Below, piece by piece: positions 7,045-11,726 of a stretch of DNA of 11,726 bases. The DNA comes from Methanomassiliicoccaceae archaeon UBA480 (GTDB taxonomy: Archaea; Thermoplasmatota; Thermoplasmata; Methanomassiliicoccales; Methanomethylophilaceae). Where the stretch lies: positions 1 to 11,726 of the forward strand of contig DAXO01000022.1 in assembly GCA_002506425.1 (NCBI GenBank), written 5' to 3'. The translations under genes and the position numbers were made by a program. Position 1 is the stretch's first letter. Each line of letters starts with the position of its first letter. The notes below the pieces were generated by a model. It did no database searches. It was not told the origin of the DNA and was given only the letters and a program-made list of their open reading frames with translations.

Positions 7045-7972
7045 GGTCCTGATGTACGACGGCGGAGTCTACCGCTCCGACGAGCTGTACGAGGCGATAG
7101 AGGACGTGGGCGGAGTGGTCCTTCAGAAGAACCGCAGCGCCCAGATGCTCACCGTGGTCATGTCGGTGCCGGAGGAGGACCGCGAAAGCATCGAGGCGAT
7201 CTGCAAGGACATCGGCGGCGAGGTCAAGGAGGTCCCACTGGCGGGAACCGAGATCGCGGTCGTAGGACCGACGCTGGGAAGGCACCACATGCCCCACCCG
7301 ATCTGCGATATCGCGGAGATCCTGAGGAGGAACGGAGCGGTCACCGTCGTCATGGGCATGGCGAGGGGCCGCGGGAAGAAGACCGCCCAGATCTCCATGA
7401 CGGAGAGGTGCATCGTCGACGAGTACGACGGCGCGATCTTCATGTTCGGGAACTTCAAGAACTGCGTCGAGGCGAAGGCGGACCTGATGAGGGACATCCA
7501 CGTCCCCACGCTGCTCGTCTCAGGTCCCGAGCCCGAAGGCGTCGACGACTGCTGCGACGCCGTCGTCTCGGGAGTGGGGCGCAAGGCGTCCAGGATGAGG
7601 AGCGCGGACGAGAGGGCCAAGCTCGACGAGATCGTCGACTCCATGGAGCTGATCCTCAAGGACAAGAAGCGCAGCCTCGAGGAGGACCCGCTCTACGTGC
7701 ATCCGGCCGAGGTCAAGCAGATCCTCGAGGGCTACGAGCCGATCGACATGTGCCTCAGGCCTGCGCCGATGGTTCTCCACCTCGACGGGCTCAGGATCAA
7801 GATCCCGTTCGAGGAGCACAGGGAGCACCTGGAGAACGTCATGGTCTACGGAAGAAGGCTCGGAGAGATAGCCGACATCTTCCCCTCCAAGATCGACGAC
7901 AGCAGCATAGTCGTGCGCATAAAGACCCGCTCCCAGGTGGAGGACGAGGACAGGGAGCGCGGGGCGCAATGA
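7037..7972 (+). CDS. mmp7: Methanogenesis marker protein 7 (Mmp7), MCR activation complex subunit
   Basis: This 311-residue soluble protein matches the marker-7 family in length and in blocks such as EIAVVGPTLGRHHMPHPICDIAEILRRNG (72-100), GMARGRGKKTAQI and EYDGAIFMFGNFKNCV (129-144). Cysteines occur at 56, 90, 125, 143, 172, 173 and 239, more than in most neighbours, so it is a reasonable candidate to hold an Fe-S cluster. The published Methanococcus complex (McrC, Mmp7, Mmp17, Mmp3, A2) contains three complex clusters on an electron path to F430; I cannot assign ligands here. The start at 7037 is set by GGGAGG (7023-7028), 8 bases upstream. The stop overlaps the next start by ATGA (7969-7972). 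Confidence 0.9.
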   Translation: MFEVLMYDGGVYRSDELYEAIEDVGGVVLQKNRSAQMLTVVMSVPEEDRESIEAICKDIGGEVKEVPLAGTEIAVVGPTLGRHHMPHPICDIAEILRRNGAVTVVMGMARGRGKKTAQISMTERCIVDEYDGAIFMFGNFKNCVEAKADLMRDIHVPTLLVSGPEPEGVDDCCDAVVSGVGRKASRMRSADERAKLDEIVDSMELILKDKKRSLEEDPLYVHPAEVKQILEGYEPIDMCLRPAPMVLHLDGLRIKIPFEEHREHLENVMVYGRRLGEIADIFPSKIDDSSIVVRIKTRSQVEDEDRERGAQ

Positions 7973-8409
7973 GCGTCAGGAGGGGGACCTACATCCTCCT
8001 CGTGGACCTGGGGGCCGATGCGCGGATCCGCGTCGGCGCCCTGGGCGAATTCCTTTTCGACGCGGGGACGTACTGCTACGTCGGAAGCGCCATGGGGGGC
8101 CTCGACCAGAGGCTCTCCCGCCATCTCACCAGGGACAAGAAGAAGAGATGGCACATCGATTATCTCGTTTCGGAAGCGGCGGACGTCCGCGCCTACGAAT
8201 CCTTCCCCCATCCCGTTCCGGAATGCACCCTCGCCCGCATGGCCGGGGAATGCGGCATGGAGCCCGCCGCGGAGGGGTTCGGATGCTCCGACTGCCAATG
8301 CCGCACCCACCTCTTCAGAACGGATCCCGAATCGACGGCCAGACTCGTCCGGGAAGCCGGATTGGTCTCATATAATCTCATTTCTTTTCCCGACGGGAAA
8401 CCCTTATAA
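7969..8409 (+). CDS. DUF123 family, GIY-YIG-like (Uri superfamily) nuclease-like protein
   Basis: This 146-residue protein starts MSVRRGTYILLVDL. It has the hallmarks of the DUF123 group of GIY-YIG-like proteins: GTY (6-8), GTYCYVGSAMGGL (33-45), QRLSRHL (47-53), WHIDYL (61-66), EC (85-86), and FGCSDCQCRTHLF (104-116) with Cys106, Cys109, Cys111 and His114, probably a metal site. GIY-YIG domains typically cut DNA. For this archaeal group the substrate is not established, although a structure- or repair-related endonuclease role is often assumed. The start overlaps the mmp7 stop by ATGA, which makes it the last gene of the MCR activation operon by position. No partner for DNA repair is visible nearby. 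Its 3' end contains TATA-like strings that may serve the next gene. Family call is confident; function is open. Confidence 0.88.
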   Translation: MSVRRGTYILLVDLGADARIRVGALGEFLFDAGTYCYVGSAMGGLDQRLSRHLTRDKKKRWHIDYLVSEAADVRAYESFPHPVPECTLARMAGECGMEPAAEGFGCSDCQCRTHLFRTDPESTARLVREAGLVSYNLISFPDGKPL

Positions 8410-8410
8410 C
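8386..8410 (+). promoter_or_regulatory. TATA element with an adjoining 15-base palindrome upstream of the FAD oxidoreductase gene
   Basis: CTTATAAC (8403-8410) is a TATA-like element, predicting a start near 8432 and a leader of about 34 bases. Directly upstream, TTTCCCG-A-CGGGAAA (8386-8400) is a perfect inverted repeat occupying the position of a BRE or operator. A second TATA-like string, CATATAATC (8369-8377), could start a longer transcript near 8399. All of this lies within or at the very end of the preceding coding region. It implies the FAD gene has its own promoter in addition to possible read-through. Confidence 0.4.
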
Positions 8411-8414
8411 GAAC

Positions 8415-8457
8415 GACCTCCTGCGCAGCTCCGTAATCACCGCTTCCAGCGGAGGTC
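8415..8457 (+). promoter_or_regulatory. Leader with two mutually exclusive stems around the ribosome binding site
   Basis: The ribosome binding site GGAGGT (8451-8456) lies 9 bases before the ATG at 8466. Upstream GACCTCC (8415-8421) is fully complementary to GGAGGTC (8451-8457) and could hide the site. A competing hairpin, CCGCT (8440-8444) with AGCGG (8448-8452), shares two bases with that stem, so both cannot form together. The sequestering stem exists only in a transcript starting before 8415. The complementarity is seen; regulation is inference. Confidence 0.3.
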
Positions 8458-8465
8458 TGTCGAAA

Positions 8466-11216
8466 ATGAAATGCATCAACGGCGAGAAGAAGATCACCCA
8501 GGAGGAGATCGACCACATCGCCTCCCTCATCGGGAGCGCCAAGGTCAGTTGCGAGGACGGAACCGTCGTCGCGAAGCCCGCGAACAACGAGGAGCTCGGC
8601 GAGGTCGTCGCCAGCGCCATGTCCCACGGAGTCTCCGTGTACCCCCTGTCCAGGAAGAGCCGCCACACCGAGGGCGCCCTCCTCGTGGACATGTCCGAGA
8701 TGGCGAACATCATCGACATCGACAAGGAGCACATGACCGTCAAGGTCCAGGCCGGCTGCAAGTTCAAGGCCCTGATGAAGGCCGTCGACGACGAGGGCTT
8801 CACCCTCGGAGTCGTCCCCGCAGGCAAGGACCCCACCGTAGAGGACTGGATCTACACCGAGGAGGCCGGAATCGGCTCCTACAAGTACGGAACCGTCAAG
8901 GACAGCGTCTACAACATCTGCGCCGTCGACATCAACGGAGGCCTCCTGGTCACCGGATTCGACGACATCGGATACTACATGAGCGGATACAACCTCATCC
9001 AGACGATCTGCGCCTCCTCCGCCAGGCTGGCCATCGTCTCCGAGGTCACCTTCAAGCTCCACCCCAAGGGAGTCACCAAGGCCGTCGCCTACGAGCTCCC
9101 CGACACCGGCAAGATGGCCGAGGCCTTCGCCAAGATCGCCCACGAGCCCTCCCTCAAGCCCCTGCAGATATCCTTCAACGGCAACCTCGCCGTCATGGCC
9201 TTCCAGGGAGAGGAGGAGTTCGTCGACCTGGACATCCAGATGGCCGACGAGCTCATGGCCTCCTTCGGAGCGGCCAAGGCCGACCAGTCCGTCGCCGACG
9301 ACAAGTTCGGCAACATCGACGTCGGAGCCTGCGTCTGCCCGACCGCGGCCACCATGTACATCCCCCTCAAGGAGATGGGCGCATACATCGCCGCAGTCAA
9401 GGAGGTCGCCGACTTCGCCGTAGCAGGAAACGTCCCCGACAGGAGCACCGTCTGCGTCAAGCTGACCGGCGACGTCGGAGACGACAAGTACGCCGTCGCC
9501 GCGGACAAGGCCGAGGCCGCCGGAGGAAGATCCAGCCTCAGGTGCCCCAGCAGGTACAGGGACGAGCCCACCCAGAACTTCGTGAAGAGGATCGAGAAGG
9601 CGTTCATGGAGGGCAAGGTCGAGGAGCCTGCCCTCTCCAGGAAGGTCGACGACAGAATCATCGCAGAGCTCAAGGCCATCGTCGGCGACAAGAACGTCAC
9701 CACCAGCGCCATGGACAAGGTGCTCTACTGCCACGACATGGCCCCCCTCCCCAAGGAGGCGGGAATCGCATTCAACAACATGCCCGACGTCATCGTCAGG
9801 CCCGACAACGTCATGCAGATCTCGAAGATCGTCGCTCTCGCCCACGCCCACGGCATACCCGTGACCCCGAGGGGAAGCGCATCATGGGGACTGGGCGGAT
9901 GCATGCCCACCGCGGGCGGCATCGTCCTCGACATGTCCTCCAAGATGAAGAAGGTCGTGGAGATCAACGAGGAGAGCATGTACGTCAAGGTCCAGGCCGG
10001 ATGCACATGGAAGAACCTGCTCGAGGCGTGCATGAAGAAGGGCTACATCATCGGATCGTACCCCTCCTCCTTCCCCTCCGGAACCATCGGAGCATGGTAC
10101 TCCACCAACGGAATGGGAATCGGTTCGTACAAGTACGGATCCGCCAGGGAGAACGTGCTCAACGCCGAGGTCGTCGTCGACGACGGAACCATCGTCACCA
10201 CCGGCTGGGACGACATGGGATCCTACCGCGCCATGTTCAACCTCAACCAGTTCTTCTCCGGTGCCGAGGGAACCCTGGGATTCATCGCCACGTTCACCAT
10301 GAGGATCTACCCCATGGGACAGGTCAGGTGCCTCGCATACGAGTTCGATGCGCTGAAGGACATGAACGGACCCATGCAGGCCCTCGTCGCCAACGCGTCC
10401 GTCAGGCCCCTGCACGTCGCATGGTCCGACTACCTCCACTTCCAGAACCAGCACAGGGCCGGCGTCCACGCCCCCGACGTGAAGAACCTCTGGCTCGTCA
10501 CCGTCCAGGGAGACGAGAAGCACAACGACCTCGAGGAGGCCGCCGTCACCGCGATGGCCGAGGCCGCCGGCGGAAGGAAGATCGCCGACGAGATCGCCGA
10601 GCACGAGTGGGAGGAGAGGTGCTACGAGTTCAGGGCCAGGAAGGTCGGAGTGGGAGAGATCCCCGCCGAGGTCATCGTCCCCACCGTGAACTGGGGAGAG
10701 TTCACCGACGACTGCTACAACGGCTTCAAGGAGATGAAGATGGAGGCCGGAGGAGTCATCGGAGTCCTCGTCGACAGGAGCACCGCCCTGTTCATGCCCT
10801 ACTACTTCAAGGACGACGAGCTGCTGACCGGCATGCTGTCCTTCGGATTCAACTTCTACCTGGGCGACGTCGCCGCCAGGTACGGAGGAAGGAGCACCGG
10901 TTTCGGAGTGTTCTTCGCATGGGCCATGGACGTCATCCACAACCATGAGACCGCCGCGATGACCAGGGAGATCAAGACCGTCCTGGACCCGAACGACGTC
11001 GTCAACCCCGGCCACGTGACCTGCGGAATGACCAGGTTCGGAGTCGACATGAACAAGTCGCTCATGTCCATGGGGAGCGCCCTCATGCAGATCATGAAGA
11101 AGCTCTTCCCCGCCGACAAGACGTTCGAGAAGAACCTCGCCAGGTTCAGGTACGACGACCTCGAGCACATCAAGACCCTCGACAGGGTCCACAAGCTGGG
11201 CGACGGAACCCAGTGA
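8466..11216 (+). CDS. Tandem-domain FAD-binding oxidoreductase, GlcD / D-lactate dehydrogenase family
   Basis: This 916-residue soluble protein is made of two homologous FAD_binding_4 (PCMH-type) units. The second (about 395-850) is a complete GlcD-like enzyme: DVIVRPDNVMQISKIV (441-456), PRGSASWGLGG (468-478), GGIVLDMSS, GIGSYKYG (551-558), GAEGTLGF (599-606) and LDPNDVVNPGH (840-850) near the end of the FAD-oxidase C-terminal domain. The first (about 12-390) aligns well around VKVQAGC and GIGSYKYG (135-142) but lacks the nucleotide-binding PRG and GSEGTLG motifs. GlcD-family proteins oxidise 2-hydroxyacids such as lactate or glycolate and pass electrons to partners, often cysteine-rich CCG (HdrD/GlcF) proteins. 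No such partner is in the window, and the substrate is unknown. I recall GlcD-like genes being noted in Methanomassiliicoccales alongside HdrD, which would fit. Codon use is strongly C-ending, hinting at high expression. A terminator follows the stop. Confidence 0.88.
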   Translation: MKCINGEKKITQEEIDHIASLIGSAKVSCEDGTVVAKPANNEELGEVVASAMSHGVSVYPLSRKSRHTEGALLVDMSEMANIIDIDKEHMTVKVQAGCKFKALMKAVDDEGFTLGVVPAGKDPTVEDWIYTEEAGIGSYKYGTVKDSVYNICAVDINGGLLVTGFDDIGYYMSGYNLIQTICASSARLAIVSEVTFKLHPKGVTKAVAYELPDTGKMAEAFAKIAHEPSLKPLQISFNGNLAVMAFQGEEEFVDLDIQMADELMASFGAAKADQSVADDKFGNIDVGACVCPTAATMYIPLKEMGAYIAAVKEVADFAVAGNVPDRSTVCVKLTGDVGDDKYAVAADKAEAAGGRSSLRCPSRYRDEPTQNFVKRIEKAFMEGKVEEPALSRKVDDRIIAELKAIVGDKNVTTSAMDKVLYCHDMAPLPKEAGIAFNNMPDVIVRPDNVMQISKIVALAHAHGIPVTPRGSASWGLGGCMPTAGGIVLDMSSKMKKVVEINEESMYVKVQAGCTWKNLLEACMKKGYIIGSYPSSFPSGTIGAWYSTNGMGIGSYKYGSARENVLNAEVVVDDGTIVTTGWDDMGSYRAMFNLNQFFSGAEGTLGFIATFTMRIYPMGQVRCLAYEFDALKDMNGPMQALVANASVRPLHVAWSDYLHFQNQHRAGVHAPDVKNLWLVTVQGDEKHNDLEEAAVTAMAEAAGGRKIADEIAEHEWEERCYEFRARKVGVGEIPAEVIVPTVNWGEFTDDCYNGFKEMKMEAGGVIGVLVDRSTALFMPYYFKDDELLTGMLSFGFNFYLGDVAARYGGRSTGFGVFFAWAMDVIHNHETAAMTREIKTVLDPNDVVNPGHVTCGMTRFGVDMNKSLMSMGSALMQIMKKLFPADKTFEKNLARFRYDDLEHIKTLDRVHKLGDGTQ

Positions 11217-11221
11217 TCCCC

Positions 11222-11241
11222 GGAGGGGCCTCAGCCCCTCC
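11222..11241 (+). terminator. Hairpin terminator after the FAD oxidoreductase gene
   Basis: Five bases after the TGA stop, GGAGGGGC (11222-11229) and GCCCCTCC (11234-11241) form a perfect 8-base-pair stem with a CTCA loop, followed by the moderately T-rich stretch AACTTCTTT. The stem and location support a transcription end. The downstream T run is short, so efficiency is uncertain. Confidence 0.6.
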
Positions 11242-11263
11242 CAAAACTTCTTTCCGCTTATCC

Positions 11264-11282
11264 AGATATATTCTATATATCT
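11264..11282 (+). promoter_or_regulatory. Symmetrical AT-rich promoter element for the downstream secreted protein gene
   Basis: AGATATAT (11264-11271) and ATATATCT (11275-11282) are perfect inverted arms separated by TCT, and both contain TATA-box-like strings. If the second arm is the TATA box, transcription would start near 11303, giving a leader of about 89 bases before the ATG at 11392. The symmetry could also be a regulator site overlapping the promoter. Confidence 0.45.
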
Positions 11283-11314
11283 CAAACCGTTCTACATTCC
11301 GAAGCCAGGGGCCG

Positions 11315-11381
11315 CTCCGTCTGGAGAGAGCCGGAGAATCCGGTCCGAGGCTCGAACGGACCCGGATCCATTGGATCCGGG
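11315..11381 (+). promoter_or_regulatory. GC-rich structured leader with consecutive inverted repeats
   Basis: Four inverted repeats follow one another: CTCC/GGAG (11315-11318 with 11323-11326); CCGGA/TCCGG with a GAA loop (11331-11343); GGTCCG/CGGACC (11342-11347 with 11357-11362); and CCCGGATCC/GGATCCGGG with an ATT loop (11361-11369 with 11373-11381). Neighbouring stems share one or two bases, so the second to fourth cannot all be fully formed. The last overlaps the start of the GGGAGGG ribosome binding site (11379-11385). In RNA this would fold strongly just before the start codon. It resembles no riboswitch or tRNA that I recognise. Confidence 0.4.
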
Positions 11382-11391
11382 AGGGATACAC

Positions 11392-11726
11392 ATGAAAGAA
11401 AACTGCAAATCGAGGAGGACCTTCGCCACAGTGGCGATTTTAACCATGGTGCTCCTCGCCACAATGACAATAGGTATTGCGGTTGCATCCGAAGATTCAG
11501 ATGCAGATACGTCATCGGGATACATCACGGTGAATGGAATCAAAGATGCCAATGAGAAATACAGTTCATTCGAAGAGTTGTACTTAGATCTGAAAACCAA
11601 AATGGGGAATGCACTAAAAAGTGGCGAATTGAAAGATGACGACCACATCTATAAAGAAGAAACTGCTGATTACGATAAATTCAAAGCATTCTTCACAGAC
11701 AACAGCATGGGTACTGCATCGGACAC
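11392..11726 (+). CDS. Secreted protein of unknown function, N-terminal part, cut by window edge
   Basis: The ATG at 11392 opens a frame of 111 complete codons that runs off the right edge without a stop. The first 31 residues are a clear Sec-type signal: MKENCKSRR, then a hydrophobic core (TFATVAILTMVLLATMTIGIAVA), then SEDSDAD, with cleavage likely near the VAS/ED region. The mature start, SSGYITVNGIKDANEKYSSFEEL, is acidic and lysine-rich and has no recognised fold in the visible part. Extracytoplasmic proteins with this kind of N-terminus are common in host-associated Methanomassiliicoccales and are often called adhesin-like, but adhesin repeats are not visible here. The ribosome binding site is GGAGG (11380-11384), 7 bases upstream. 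Base composition is clearly lower in GC than the genes to the left, and A/T-ending codons are frequent, which suggests accessory or acquired status. Confidence 0.75.
   Translation, partial: MKENCKSRRTFATVAILTMVLLATMTIGIAVASEDSDADTSSGYITVNGIKDANEKYSSFEELYLDLKTKMGNALKSGELKDDDHIYKEETADYDKFKAFFTDNSMGTASD

Noticed and set aside
5271..7052. Long plus-strand frame overlapping mmp15 and mmp17
   Set aside because: It is an Arg/Gly-rich frameshift shadow. The true frames carry ASKHA ATPase motifs and marker-17 sequence.
8018..10948. Very long open frame in another plus-strand register across the DUF123 and FAD genes
   Set aside because: The product is Arg/His/Gly-rich without any recognisable domain, as expected from a shifted frame of GC-rich coding DNA. 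The 7969 and 8466 frames encode clear conserved families.
653..11216. Possible pyrrolysine (in-frame TAG) readthrough, expected in methylamine-using methanogens
   Set aside because: All recognised genes have uninterrupted frames of family-typical length ending in TGA or TAA. No MtmB/MtbB/MttB gene is in view.
11342..11362. Sequence resembling a tRNA T-arm (CTCGAAC in a GGTCCG...CGGACC stem)
   Set aside because: There is no matching acceptor stem, anticodon arm or D arm around it, and the loop and stem lengths are wrong for a tRNA.
11213..11395. Small open frame spanning the terminator and leader
   Set aside because: It begins at a GTG inside the FAD gene stop region, has no ribosome binding site and covers regulatory structure. 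It is probably not translated.
1..11726. CRISPR arrays, insertion sequences, integrases, rRNA genes
   Set aside because: I saw no regularly spaced repeats, transposase or integrase motifs, terminal inverted repeats or rRNA stretches on either strand.

Overview
The window reads as a chromosomal segment of a methanogenic archaeon, most likely a host-associated member of the Methanomassiliicoccales (Methanomethylophilaceae-like). Three things suggest this: a complete set of methanogenesis marker proteins, a methyltransferase corrinoid protein (methyl-compound-dependent methanogenesis) next to them, and a secreted protein with an N-terminus of the kind I associate with that order. The order assignment is inference. 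The genes are GC-rich and the long spacers are strongly AT-rich.

Layout: (1) 1-239, minus strand: the 5' end of a corrinoid protein gene, cut by the window edge. (2) 240-652: a 413-base, mostly AT-rich divergent intergenic region with a likely promoter in each direction and no convincing gene. (3) 653-8409, plus strand: one tightly packed operon, atwA - mcrC - mmp3 - mmp6 - mmp5 - mmp15 - mmp17 - mmp7 - a DUF123/GIY-YIG-like gene. Most junctions are 4-base ATGA or GTGA overlaps. (4) 8410-8465: a short leader with its own TATA-like elements and alternative hairpins around the ribosome binding site. (5) 8466-11216: a 916-residue tandem FAD-binding oxidoreductase of the GlcD / D-lactate dehydrogenase type, with a degenerate first half. 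(6) 11217-11391: a terminator hairpin, an AT-rich symmetrical promoter element, and a GC-rich leader with several consecutive inverted repeats. (7) 11392 to the end: the start of a secreted, lower-GC protein of unknown function.

How the genes work together: methyl-coenzyme M reductase (MCR) makes methane only when the nickel of cofactor F430 is Ni(I). From published work on Methanococcus maripaludis, McrC, Mmp7, Mmp17, Mmp3 and component A2 (AtwA) form an ATP-driven complex, with complex iron-sulfur clusters, that activates MCR. All five components are encoded here in one operon. Interleaved with them are Mmp5, Mmp6 and Mmp15, which are conserved in methanogens but less well defined. Mmp15 looks like an HgdC/BcrA-type ATP-dependent reductase with an extra cysteine-bearing N-terminal domain, so the operon may encode two ATP-driven redox modules. 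MCR itself is not in the window. The corrinoid protein feeds methyl groups towards coenzyme M, upstream of MCR in the pathway. The GlcD-like flavoprotein may supply or drain electrons, but its substrate cannot be read from the sequence.
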